A stretch of DNA of 64,000 bases, taken from the NCBI RefSeq assembly GCF_003030465.1, contig NZ_CP028339.1, positions 682,001 to 746,000 of the forward strand. The letters are read 5' to 3'. Under the pieces are notes generated by a model. The model made no database searches, was not told the origin of the DNA, and saw only the letters and a program-made list of their open reading frames with translations. Positions 54,955 through 62,131 of this stretch are shown here, piece by piece (positions within the stretch are counted from its first letter, which is position 1; each line of letters opens with the position of its first letter). This DNA is from Thauera aromatica K172. Lineage in GTDB: Bacteria > Pseudomonadota > Gammaproteobacteria > Burkholderiales > Rhodocyclaceae. A program made the position numbers and the translations under genes.

Positions 54955-55782
54955 TCACGCCTTGAGCTGGCGCATGCCTTCGGCCAGGAGCCACAACGCC
55001 CGGTTCAGGCGCAGGTTCTGGTCGATGCCTTGCACCGGGCGGGTGCGCTGATTGCGGCCATTGGCCGAGCGTCCATTCAGGCCCCCCTTGACGAGGTTCT
55101 CTTGGACACGGTTGAAGACGGCCCACAGGTCATCCCTGCGGTCGTCCCAGCGCCTGGGCGCGAGCAGTTGACGCTCCGTGACAGGCGTCGGCTTGGCAGG
55201 ATCGTCGTACTTGAGTGCCAGCGCTGAGTGCGCGAAGATTTCTGCTTCGCCCTCATCGAGGGTGATGGTGCGCATCGCATCGCGCGAGTCCTTCACGCGC
55301 TCGAAGCCTTCAAGGACTTCGTAGGCGCCTTCGATCACCTGGCTGGCCACATCCCCCTTGTGCGGGACACGGATGTCGGCGGTGGTATCGCCGCAGACCA
55401 GGCCGTTGTGGCAGACGAATCTGAACATGCCTGCCAGCATCTGGTAACTGCTCGTGCCGTCGTGGCTGTTGAGCAGGATGATCTCGTTCGCCTCGTCGCC
55501 GTTGATCTGGCTGGCATGGCGAAGTCGGATGAGATGCTTGGTGTGCTCGCGCCGATCCTCGTTGCGCACGCGCGTCTGGCACACCATGAAGGGCTCGAAA
55601 CCCTCCTGGCGCAGCTTGGCGAGCACGGTCGAGGTCGGTATGTAGGCATACCGCTCGGATCGGCTCCCATGCGGAGCGTCGGCGAAGATTGATGGAGCAA
55701 TGGCGCGAATGCGGTCGTCCGAGAGCGGGCGATCTGAGCGCAGGATCGGGGACTGCGGAGCAAAACGGGATGCCAGAGACAT
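54955..55782 (-). CDS. DUF932 domain protein
   Basis: A 275-aa DUF932 protein, a family widespread on plasmids, ICEs and phages, with typical blocks YAYIPTSTVLAKLRQEGFEP, LVCGDTTADIRVPHKG and RLNRALWLLAEGMRQLK. Function is unresolved; a role in DNA or RNA handling during establishment is often guessed. CAGGAG precedes ATG 55782. The 150-bp leader contains GGCCCC/GGGGCC and GCTGCA/TGCAGC hairpins (near 55900 and 55885). Confidence 0.88.
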   Translation of the reverse strand: MSLASRFAPQSPILRSDRPLSDDRIRAIAPSIFADAPHGSRSERYAYIPTSTVLAKLRQEGFEPFMVCQTRVRNEDRREHTKHLIRLRHASQINGDEANEIILLNSHDGTSSYQMLAGMFRFVCHNGLVCGDTTADIRVPHKGDVASQVIEGAYEVLEGFERVKDSRDAMRTITLDEGEAEIFAHSALALKYDDPAKPTPVTERQLLAPRRWDDRRDDLWAVFNRVQENLVKGGLNGRSANGRNQRTRPVQGIDQNLRLNRALWLLAEGMRQLKA

Positions 55783-55932
55783 GGCTGTTCTCCTGTGAAA
55801 AATGCGACAACCGCGCGGCCGTCTGACCACGCGGAACTCGGGGGAAGAAATGCGCGAGCGCGCTATGCGGATGGAGGACGCTGCAGATGCAGCAAGGAGA
55901 AGCGGCAAGGCCCCATGAGGGGCCATGCCGGA

Positions 55933-56847
55933 TCAGAACGAAGCAGCCAATGCCGGCTCCTGCTCCTCGACTTCACCTTCGGGCTCGCACTCGGCGGGCT
56001 CGGCAGGCTGATCTGCAGCGGGGGCGGCGTCCTCGGCTTCGGGCGCGGGAGCGTCCTGGGCCGGCGGCGAATCTGCTTGCGCGGGGCTCGTCGGATAGAC
56101 CTTGGTGCCGTCGATCTTGATCAGGCCGATGTGGATCAGTGTCGAATCCAGGCTTGCGGCCGGTTCCCCAGCGCGCTCACCCTTGGTGCGGATGTACGGA
56201 TCGATCTTCATGTCGTTGAGACGGAAAGCGATCAGCACCTTGCAGTCCCCTTCGATGGCCTGCACGCACCGGCGAACCAGATGCTCGGCTTCAGGGGTGG
56301 TGACGATGCTGTCGAAGTACCGATACTCCGGTTCATCGACAGGCCCGGCCAGAGCGGCGACGGTGCAAGAGAGGAACGGGTCGCCATCTTTGGGTGTGAC
56401 GTCCTTCGGACGGCTGAGGTAGCCGATGCCGCGGGTGACCAGCTCGTGCTGCCTGATCGAAGCCAGTTCGGCCCGGTCAAGCGGCTCGGCCTTGAGCAGT
56501 CGCGCCTTGAGGGACGCGGCGGCTTGGCCTTTCTGCTCACCCTTGTCGCGGATATACGCATCGCCCCACAGGTCGCCGAGGCGAAAGCGCACCAGTGGGC
56601 GCTGCTTGGGATCGTCAACGCCGATGTAGCGCTCGACCAGCTTCTTGGCCTCGGCACCCGAGACCTTGACGTCGAAATAGCGATAGCTGGGATCCTTTGC
56701 GGAACCGACCAGCGCGGCGATGGTGCATGCCAGGAAAGGCTGCGCACGGCGGCCGCCCCGAACAGGCACTTCACGGGCACGCTGGATGTAACCGATGCCC
56801 GAGGTGTGGAGGTCGAAATACGATTTCTCGTTGGACGTGGTGCTCAT
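55933..56847 (-). CDS. STY4534-family ICE replication protein (DUF3577)
   Basis: A 304-aa protein built of two clear repeats: residues about 15-115 (GIGYIQRAREVP ... PSYRYFDVKVSG ... VRFRLGDLWGDAYIRDKG) and 130-235 (GIGYLSRPKDVT ... PEYRYFDSIVTT ... IAFRLNDMKIDPYIRTKG). A Pro/Glu/Ala-rich acidic tail follows, like the tail of single-strand-binding proteins. Members are annotated as ICE replication proteins; the duplicated fold and tail suggest ssDNA or replisome binding, which is inference. The leader RNA at 56894-57073 precedes it. Confidence 0.85.
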   Translation of the reverse strand: MSTTSNEKSYFDLHTSGIGYIQRAREVPVRGGRRAQPFLACTIAALVGSAKDPSYRYFDVKVSGAEAKKLVERYIGVDDPKQRPLVRFRLGDLWGDAYIRDKGEQKGQAAASLKARLLKAEPLDRAELASIRQHELVTRGIGYLSRPKDVTPKDGDPFLSCTVAALAGPVDEPEYRYFDSIVTTPEAEHLVRRCVQAIEGDCKVLIAFRLNDMKIDPYIRTKGERAGEPAASLDSTLIHIGLIKIDGTKVYPTSPAQADSPPAQDAPAPEAEDAAPAADQPAEPAECEPEGEVEEQEPALAASF

Positions 56848-56893
56848 GGTGAATCTCCATAGGGATGAAGCGGAGACACACCGGCCCCACGCA

Positions 56894-57073
56894 GCGGGGA
56901 AAGGTGCGTAACCCCGCGATGGGTTGATAAGGCGAAAGCATCCACCACCAGAGACTGGTGGCCGCTCGCGGATGGATGCGGTGCGAGCTGGCTCGGTCAC
57001 GCAGTGGGAACTGCGCCGCAACCTCGAAGACCGATGGTTGCCTGGCATGTCGCTGACAACGTCAGCAGGCATG
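56894..57073 (-). ncRNA. Pseudoknotted 5' leader RNA, copy 2 (radC-motif-like)
   Basis: P1 GCTGAC-GTT-GTCAGC (57066-57061 with 57057-57052), flanked by CATG on both sides; P2 GCAACC/GGTTGC (57041-57036 with 57023-57018); loop strand CGGTC (57033-57029) pairs with GACCG (56998-56994); P3 CGCAGT/ACTGCG (57015-57010 with 57005-57000); P4 GCATCC/GGATGC (56979-56974 with 56943-56938) enclosing CCACCAG/CTGGTGG; proximal GCGGGG/CCCCGC (56917-56912 with 56899-56894). The DUF3577 start follows 47 nt later. With the terminator below this fills the 378-bp gap. Confidence 0.82.
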
Positions 57074-57157
57074 GGCTCAGCATGGCCAGGCCTCGCGCGC
57101 GAGGCAGCCATCAATCGGTATCCGATCGTTTCCCTTTGATGAAATCTCCCACGGCAG

Positions 57158-57191
57158 AAAAAAGGCCCTCCTTCCGAATGGAGGGAGAGCC
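57158..57191 (-). terminator. Intrinsic terminator after the 57226 gene
   Basis: Minus strand: CCCTCC and GGAGGG pair across an 8-nt loop inside a GGC/GCC outer pairing, followed by TTTTTT. It lies 35 bp past the stop codon and closes that transcript before the DUF3577 leader begins. Confidence 0.85.
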
Positions 57192-57225
57192 TGTGGGGGC
57201 ATGTCGCCTGGTACTTTTCGTGGTG

Positions 57226-58038
57226 TCACGCCGGTACAGCGCGGCGCCGTCGGGACGTCTCCGCGCCGATCACGCTCACGTCGATCAGGCGCCAGCGCCC
57301 GTCGTCTATGAGTCGCTCCAGCACTTCGCCGAGCATGTCGAAATACACCTCGTCGTGCCGATCGACCAACTCGCCGTCGCGGCGCAGCTCCACCGCATAG
57401 GTATCGCTGCCGGGCTGGTAGAGGATCGTCACCTGGCCGGCGAACTTCGCGGTCGAAACCGTGAAACTGATCGCCGGAGGCGTTTCGATGATCCTGGACG
57501 GCGTCGGATCGACCCAGGTGAAGTCGTGGGCGCCCGCATCGACCAGCATGTGGGTGATGCGCCGGAACCCGTCGGGCGCCGGCATTTCCTCCAACTGCTC
57601 GATGAGCTGACCCAGTTCCATGCACTGCGGCTCGGGAATGGGCAACTTGGCCGGCGCGGAGCCGAGGATGTGTGTCTTGACGGTGTAGGGCGTGCCGTCG
57701 GACATCATCTCGGTGCGCTCTTCAGGCGTGTCCGCACGCAGACCGTCGAAACGACGACGGGCATAGGGTTGGACATGCACCTTGGTGCCCTCGCTGGGAA
57801 CGGTGGTCACCAGGTTGGGATCGAGTACCGCGAACTCGCTGGGCTTGAGCTTGACGACGATGGCGTCTTCGCTGGCTGCGACCACCTTGCCGTCGAAGGG
57901 CTGGGGATCAATGACAAAGCCCAGTGTCGAGGACTGTGGCTGATCATCGAACACGCGGTACTTGAACGACCGCACGTTGCGGGGCACATGGCCTGCGACC
58001 AGCGAAGGCATCAGGGTCTTGATAAGAGAGCGATCCAT
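57226..58038 (-). CDS. ICE protein of unknown function (270 aa)
   Basis: A 270-aa soluble protein beginning MDRSLIKTLMPSLVAGHVPR. Beta-rich N-terminal half (RSFKYRVFDDQPQSSTLGFV) and a C-terminal half with FTVSTAKFAGQVTILYQPG. No signal, no membrane helix, no motif I can tie to a reaction. It ends in a basic stretch (SRRRRAVPA) that could bind nucleic acid. AAGGAG lies 7 nt before ATG 58038. Leader RNA copy 3 precedes it. Confidence 0.7.
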   Translation of the reverse strand: MDRSLIKTLMPSLVAGHVPRNVRSFKYRVFDDQPQSSTLGFVIDPQPFDGKVVAASEDAIVVKLKPSEFAVLDPNLVTTVPSEGTKVHVQPYARRRFDGLRADTPEERTEMMSDGTPYTVKTHILGSAPAKLPIPEPQCMELGQLIEQLEEMPAPDGFRRITHMLVDAGAHDFTWVDPTPSRIIETPPAISFTVSTAKFAGQVTILYQPGSDTYAVELRRDGELVDRHDEVYFDMLGEVLERLIDDGRWRLIDVSVIGAETSRRRRAVPA

Positions 58039-58077
58039 GTGAATCTCCTTGAGGAAGAACAAGGGATTCCCCGCCCG

Positions 58078-58209
58078 CAAGGGAGAGGTCCCTTGTGGGT
58101 GGATGGGCGCGATGCGTCCGTAGAAAGAAACAACCAGCACGGTTTCCCGCGCTTGCAGCCTTGAAGGTCTTGGCTGCCTGGGCATGTGTCGGCAACGCCG
58201 ACGAACATG
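58078..58209 (-). ncRNA. Pseudoknotted 5' leader RNA, copy 3 (radC-motif-like)
   Basis: P1 GTCGGC-GTT-GCCGAC (58202-58197 with 58193-58188) extended by CATGT/ACATG (58209-58205 with 58187-58183) with a TC bulge; P2 GCAGCC/GGCTGC (58177-58172 with 58160-58155); loop GACC (58169-58166) pairs with GGTT (58135-58132); P3 AGCGCGG/CCGTGCT with a GAAA loop (58153-58147 with 58142-58136). P4 is not evident. Proximal perfect hairpin CAAGGGA-CCTC-TCCCTTG (58095-58089 with 58084-58078), 39 nt before the start codon. Confidence 0.8.
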
Positions 58210-58318
58210 GGGTAAAGATGGCCCTTGAGTGAGCGGCCTGCGCTCAGGAAACCGCACCGCGCCGCACCCGCTTTCCTGCGCCGCGACAAGAAAAGGCCCC
58301 TCGAAAGCGGCTGGGTGG

Positions 58319-58597
58319 TCAGACTTGGTACACGAAGTAGTGTTCGCGCTGACGTGGAAAGAACACGTGCTTCCACGAGTCGCCGCCGGTATTGCCGCCG
58401 TCGAAGACGACCATTTCGTAGGCATCAATGTCGGTGTCTGCCAGATCGGCGCTGGCGATATGGCGCATGTGCAGCATGCCGCTCAAGCGCTCGAATACCA
58501 GGATCTGGCCGATGGCGTCGTCCTGGCCCATGGCGTTGACGCAGGCTCCAAGCTGATGCTCGAAGTCGCGTGCGGGCGAGATGAGGTCGGGGAACAT
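58319..58597 (-). CDS. Small ICE protein of unknown function (92 aa)
   Basis: A 92-aa acidic protein (DLADTDIDAYEMVVFDGGN near the middle; ends EHYFVYQV). No known domain. AGGAG precedes ATG 58597 by 7 nt. Its leader carries an 8-bp stem CCAGCCCG/CGGGCTGG enclosing a second CTCC/GGAG pairing, shortly before the ribosome site. A weak GCC/GGC stem with TTTTC follows its stop near 58290. Confidence 0.68.
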   Translation of the reverse strand: MFPDLISPARDFEHQLGACVNAMGQDDAIGQILVFERLSGMLHMRHIASADLADTDIDAYEMVVFDGGNTGGDSWKHVFFPRQREHYFVYQV

Positions 58598-58691
58598 AAA
58601 GTGCTCCTATGGAATTGGACCAGCCCGGCTCCCAGAAAGGAGACGGGCTGGCATGGAGGGCAAAGAGGAAGGTGGGCGCGTGGTGTGTTTG

Positions 58692-59429
58692 CTAGGGCTC
58701 GGCCAGCGGCAGGCCCAGCAACACGGGCGCGTCAGCGTCGAGGATGAGGATGCGCACATCGGCCTGGCCAGCCAGCTCCAGGATGTTCGCCAGGTCGGCG
58801 GGCATGCCCTTGCTGCGGTGCTCCTGCCGAAGCTGCTCGGCGGTGATGCCCTCGGCGTGCTCCAGGTTCTTGTCCGTCCAGGGCGTGGAGATCAGCTTGA
58901 CGCCGATCGCCGGGCTGTACGGAACCCGAAAGGCGATGAACAAAAAGGCCTCCGGCGTGGCAAGGTCCGCCAGGTTGGCGAGGTACTGGCCGGTTTCCTG
59001 GCTGATGTGCGCGCTGCTGATCTCCCAGCATCGGCTGTAGTAGCCGGTCTCGAAACTCAGGCGCTGCACAACTTCCCGCGCGGCTTCGACCGAATAGCTG
59101 TCACCGACGTGGATCAGGCGGCCGTCGAAGTCCTCGCCATGAATGGCATAGACCACGGCACCGATCACGCCTTCGCCGTTAACGCCTTCATCGGCATCGC
59201 ATTCGGCCAGTGCTTCGGCACTCACAGGTTCAGAGCCGTTCGTGACCACCGCAAAATCGCTGGTGACGATGCAGGACGATGAAATCAATTCCTCGTCGGA
59301 AAGATGTTGTTGGCTCGGGTGGATGTTTCGCCAGACATGCGGAATTCCGTCCTCGTAGCTGATGGACAGCGTGCGGACGATCTTCAGATTCCAGTAGCCG
59401 CGGAGAAAGGGATTGGGATTCTGGGACAT
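58692..59429 (-). CDS. DUF5983-like ICE protein
   Basis: A 245-aa soluble protein. Pieces such as LRGYWNLKIVRTLSISYEDG and DFAVVTNGSEPVSAEALAEC recall DUF5983-containing plasmid proteins; the assignment is from memory of the family and moderate. No catalytic motif is visible. Its start at 59429 is preceded by GGAG, which is caught in the three-way leader fold described at 59430-59490. Confidence 0.68.
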   Translation of the reverse strand: MSQNPNPFLRGYWNLKIVRTLSISYEDGIPHVWRNIHPSQQHLSDEELISSSCIVTSDFAVVTNGSEPVSAEALAECDADEGVNGEGVIGAVVYAIHGEDFDGRLIHVGDSYSVEAAREVVQRLSFETGYYSRCWEISSAHISQETGQYLANLADLATPEAFLFIAFRVPYSPAIGVKLISTPWTDKNLEHAEGITAEQLRQEHRSKGMPADLANILELAGQADVRILILDADAPVLLGLPLAEP

Positions 59430-59490
59430 GGGAACTCTCCAGATTTGAATAATGGAGCCAATTCCCGCCACCGGGAATTGGACCCGGTGG
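59430..59490 (-). promoter_or_regulatory. Three-way alternative leader fold masking a ribosome site
   Basis: Minus strand. Stem A: CCACCGGG/CCCGGTGG (59490-59483 with 59475-59468). Stem B: CCAATTCCCG/CGGGAATTGG (59481-59472 with 59467-59458), which cannot coexist with A. Stem C: GGGAA/TTCCC (59466-59462 with 59434-59430) plus CTCC/GGAG (59457-59454 with 59440-59437), which masks the Shine-Dalgarno and excludes B. A plus C would be off, B on. A ligand, protein or ribosome could choose; which one is unknown. Confidence 0.6.
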
Positions 59491-59509
59491 GTTGAAAGTG
59501 GAAAATGCG

Positions 59510-60196
59510 TCAGGCGGCGCTGATCGTCGGCGTCTGGGCCAGTCGTTCGGCGACGCGATGGCGCACACTCAGGCGGAAATGCTCGTCGTTGATGCCGGCG
59601 AGCAGGTTGGCGGCCTCCAACGCGATCAACGCCGAGGCCTCTTCGATGTCGGTGGCCACGATGGCCTTGCGCAGTTGGTCGCCGAGTTGGAGCGCCTGCG
59701 AGGACGTTCTGAAGACCTGTACCTCGCGGCTCAGGTAGCAGCCGTGGCCACCGAACTCGAACAGCCTTGGCTTGCTGCAATACCAGCAGCCCTCGAACTG
59801 GATGGCGGTCAGGTGATGGCCGTCATCGAAGCGGGAGGCGATCAGAAGCAAGGCTTCCAGGTCGGCGCTGTCCTCGAACTGGTGGTGCTCGATCAGGTTC
59901 TCCAGCTCCCCGTCCTGGTCAGCGCCGAAGTGCGCGGCCAGCCGTTCAAGCAGAGGCGGAATCGACAACTCTTCGTCGTCGGGCATGGGGATGCCGAGTT
60001 GTGCGGCCAGGTTTTCCAGACCGTCCAGCACATCTGTCCATCGCGGATTATTGGTCTCGGCGATCTGGGCGATGTAGGCCTGCCCATTGCTGGGATGGTG
60101 TTCGTCCAGCCTGAAGGCACCGAACAGTGCCTTGATGACGGGAGTAACGTGGTCGAGCACGAGAACGCCCGTGCCTTCGTAGTAGTTGTTTGCCAT
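59510..60196 (-). CDS. ICE protein of unknown function (228 aa)
   Basis: A 228-aa acidic, helical protein (MANNYYEGTGVLVLDHVTPV at the start; LYRSREV-like and CWYCSKPRLFEFGG segments in the middle with a CxxC). No family recognised. The CWYC pair might bind metal, but one pair is not enough to claim it. Its ribosome site lies within a perfect hairpin directly before ATG 60196, suggesting translational control. Confidence 0.68.
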   Translation of the reverse strand: MANNYYEGTGVLVLDHVTPVIKALFGAFRLDEHHPSNGQAYIAQIAETNNPRWTDVLDGLENLAAQLGIPMPDDEELSIPPLLERLAAHFGADQDGELENLIEHHQFEDSADLEALLLIASRFDDGHHLTAIQFEGCWYCSKPRLFEFGGHGCYLSREVQVFRTSSQALQLGDQLRKAIVATDIEEASALIALEAANLLAGINDEHFRLSVRHRVAERLAQTPTISAA

Positions 60197-60230
60197 GCTG
60201 GCTCCTTTCGGGGAAGTGAGCGGAGCCAGC
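60197..60230 (-). promoter_or_regulatory. Perfect hairpin sequestering the Shine-Dalgarno site
   Basis: GCTGGCTCC (60230-60222) pairs fully with GGAGCCAGC (60205-60197), ending immediately before ATG 60196. The AAGGAG ribosome site is in the 3' arm and stem base. Such a stem should keep translation low until melted by a protein, another RNA or a moving ribosome. Confidence 0.7.
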
Positions 60231-60298
60231 CCATGCGGACGACGGCATCCGCAGGGAATCGCCCAAGGCCGTTGGCGCCGGGCGATGGGGAAGAAATT

Positions 60299-60330
60299 GA
60301 GGGACATGGCCTTGTGGGCGCATGTCCCTC
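60299..60330 (-). terminator. 10-bp perfect hairpin after the 60372 gene
   Basis: GAGGGACATG and CATGTCCCTC pair around a 12-nt loop, followed on the minus strand by AATTTCTTCC. The T-run is weak, so it may be a terminator or a relic of a CATG-flanked leader hairpin. Confidence 0.5.
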
Positions 60331-60371
60331 ACGGGGGGGATCGAGAGGACGGTGGCGTGCCGGAGACCGGC

Positions 60372-60764
60372 TCACCAGCCGTTGTAGTTCACCAGCAGGT
60401 CGGCGATGACCTTGCGGCGCTCCAGATCGAGACCGTCGAAGTCCGACAGCCCGTGGAAGTGGCAGCGCTTGAGCATGGCACCGCCCTCGCGCGCGTTGTA
60501 GAAGCTGACCATGGCGGACAGGAACATGCGTTCGCCGCTGCTCAGGACGCCGAGGGCATCGTTGAGCCGCAGCATGTCGGGACGCAAATCCCACTTGGTG
60601 TTGGCCTGGTTCAGGCCTTCACGGGTGCCGTCGCCGAACCACTCGGGACCAGCAATCTCGACACCGCGCTTCCAGGCCTCGAAGAAGGCTTGGGGCGCGG
60701 CAGCGAAACGCTGATCTTCCCGCATGATCTGATCGACGACTTCCCGCGGCAATAGCTGGTTCAT
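60372..60764 (-). CDS. ICE protein of unknown function (130 aa)
   Basis: A 130-aa soluble helical protein (EVVDQIMREDQRFAAAPQAF; ALGVLSSGERMFLSAMVSFY). No known domain. GGAG lies about 10 nt before ATG 60764. Only 21 bp separate it from the gene at 60786-60998, so those two probably share a transcript governed by leader RNA copy 4. Confidence 0.7.
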   Translation of the reverse strand: MNQLLPREVVDQIMREDQRFAAAPQAFFEAWKRGVEIAGPEWFGDGTREGLNQANTKWDLRPDMLRLNDALGVLSSGERMFLSAMVSFYNAREGGAMLKRCHFHGLSDFDGLDLERRKVIADLLVNYNGW

Positions 60765-60785
60765 GACGTGATTTCTCCAGTTGGA

Positions 60786-60998
60786 TCAGGGAACGGCGAG
60801 CTGGGACCAGCCGCCTCTTTCGAGGGCGCGTTGAGCCGCGGCATAGCTGCGGAAGTACTCGCGGGATTCCCGCGAAACGGGACCTTCGGTATCGCGCGTG
60901 CCGATGTAGTGGCCGGCGGCGCTTTGCAGGACTTCGAGCGGCAGGAACTTGCCGCAGTAGGTCAGGGCCAACTGGCCGAAAGAGGCTTGCTGGGACAT
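60786..60998 (-). CDS. Small ICE protein of unknown function (70 aa)
   Basis: A 70-aa protein (MSQQASFGQLALTYCGKFLP; ESREYFRSYAAAQRALERGG). Too short for confident family assignment, yet the AAGGAG site before ATG 60998 and its leader RNA support a real gene. A longer frame to 61055 would run through the leader hairpin and is rejected. Confidence 0.65.
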   Translation of the reverse strand: MSQQASFGQLALTYCGKFLPLEVLQSAAGHYIGTRDTEGPVSRESREYFRSYAAAQRALERGGWSQLAVP

Positions 60999-61035
60999 GG
61001 ACGGGCTCCTTGGAAAAGCGGGGCCTCGTCCCTCA

Positions 61036-61197
61036 CGGGATGGCAGCTCCCGCACGCGGTTGGAAAAAAAGCATCGGCGTCACGGGGACGCGCGTCCGCG
61101 AGATTGATGCGATGCGGACTGGTGGGTGACGCGGGAGAGACCCGCGGCAGCCTGGAACCCTGGCTGCTGGCATGTGCTGACGAATCAGCGAACATGC
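61036..61197 (-). ncRNA. Pseudoknotted 5' leader RNA, copy 4 (radC-motif-like)
   Basis: P1 GCTGA-TTCG-TCAGC (61189-61185 with 61180-61176) extended by GCATGT/ACATGC (61197-61192 with 61175-61170); P2 GCAGCC/GGCTGC (61167-61162 with 61152-61147); loop GGGT (61160-61157) pairs with ACCC (61127-61124); P3 CGCGGG/CCCGCG (61146-61141 with 61135-61130); P4 GCATCG/CGATGC (61115-61110 with 61076-61071), changed in step relative to GCATCC/GGATGC of copies 1 and 2; proximal CGGGA/TCCCG (61052-61048 with 61040-61036). It fills most of the 332-bp gap. Confidence 0.82.
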
Positions 61198-61275
61198 GGG
61201 CAGCTTCGTGCGAGGGCCGCTCGGCGTCAGTGGGAAAACGGCATCCGGCCCAGCCCCGATTGATGGGCGCAGAGA

Positions 61276-61305
61276 AAAGAAAAGCCCCGCATCGAGTGCG
61301 GGGCT
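61276..61305 (-). terminator. Intrinsic terminator after the 61331 gene
   Basis: AGCCCCGCA and TGCGGGGCT pair perfectly (9 bp) around a 5-nt loop, followed on the minus strand by TTTCTTTTC. It lies 26 bp past the stop codon, separating that gene from leader copy 4. Confidence 0.9.
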
Positions 61306-61330
61306 GTCAGGAGGGTGCGGTGGCGCTGGG

Positions 61331-61888
61331 TCAGTCGGGCTTGTCGCCCAGGACATGCTGCTTCCACAAGTCGAATGCCTGCTCGGGCGGAAGCTCGGCG
61401 AGGATGACGATGGGCTGGGCCTGCCGGCTGCGCAGCTTTGCAAAGTACGCCGCGCGGTCGGCAATGGCCTTGAGCTTGATGCCCTTGATGAACAGCAGTT
61501 TGCCGTCCTTGATGAACAGCACCTTGTTGCCGATGTCGCGGTTGAACGCGGCTCGCACCTTGCGTTCCGCGTGCATGGCATCGGCCAGCTCATCGACCAG
61601 GAAGTCGAGCGTCATGTCGATGTAATGAGGATCTTCGCCCTCCTGGCCGAGATCGAGCGGCGTGGGCGGCAGGCCCTTGGCGAAGGCTTCGGCCTGAGCC
61701 AGCAGCGCCGCCTTGCCGTTGAGTGCGCGTAGGAACGTCGATCCGCCATGCCCGTCGTTGCGGGCCTCGGCGATGGGAGTGTCGTCGAACACGATGGTGG
61801 CGGTGAAGCACAGCGTTTCCTCGCTGGCGAAGTCGGCCACCTTGAGGTTCTTCAGCGTGATGCGGTTTTGCTTGGTGATGGTTTCCAT
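61331..61888 (-). CDS. ICE protein of unknown function (185 aa)
   Basis: A 185-aa soluble protein. Segments METITKQNRITLKNLKVADF, CFTATIVFDDTPIAEARNDG and KVLFIKDGKLLFIKGIKLKA are well formed, but I cannot name a domain. No signal or membrane helix. Encoded just after the cytosine methyltransferase gene, with its own leader RNA (copy 5) and a strong terminator, so it forms a separate transcript. Confidence 0.72.
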   Translation of the reverse strand: METITKQNRITLKNLKVADFASEETLCFTATIVFDDTPIAEARNDGHGGSTFLRALNGKAALLAQAEAFAKGLPPTPLDLGQEGEDPHYIDMTLDFLVDELADAMHAERKVRAAFNRDIGNKVLFIKDGKLLFIKGIKLKAIADRAAYFAKLRSRQAQPIVILAELPPEQAFDLWKQHVLGDKPD

Positions 61889-61927
61889 GGGAAGTCCTGA
61901 AATCGACCGGGCGGCGACATGCCCCTG

Positions 61928-62088
61928 ACGGGACGTGGCGACCATCCCGTGGGTTGGAGAAAGGAGGCATCGATGCCCCGGTGGGCAGCGTTCGCCGGTG
62001 AGATGCCGAAGCGAACTGGCGGGTGGCGTGGGCGGAACCCACGGCAGCCTGGACACCCTGGCTGCGGGCTGCTGCCGATACATCGGCA
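61928..62088 (-). ncRNA. Pseudoknotted 5' leader RNA, copy 5 (radC-motif-like)
   Basis: P1 TGCCGA/TCGGCA (62088-62083 with 62078-62073), here without a clean CATG extension; P2 GCAGCC/GGCTGC (62065-62060 with 62049-62044); loop GGGTG (62058-62054) pairs with CACCC (62025-62021); P3 CGTGGG/CCCACG (62043-62038 with 62032-62027); P4 GGCATC/GATGCC (62007-62002 with 61971-61966); proximal ACGGGA/TCCCGT (61950-61945 with 61933-61928). The start codon of the 61331-61888 gene follows about 40 nt later. Confidence 0.8.
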
Positions 62089-62131
62089 ATGCAGGAAGGA
62101 GAATGGCGCGGCCCGCAGGCTGCGTCGCCGA

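Noticed and set aside
57197-57210. A GGGGGCATGTCGCC segment resembling the CATG flank of the leader RNAs
   Set aside because: It lies at the 3' side of a terminator with none of the P1-P3 helices around it; not counted as a sixth copy.
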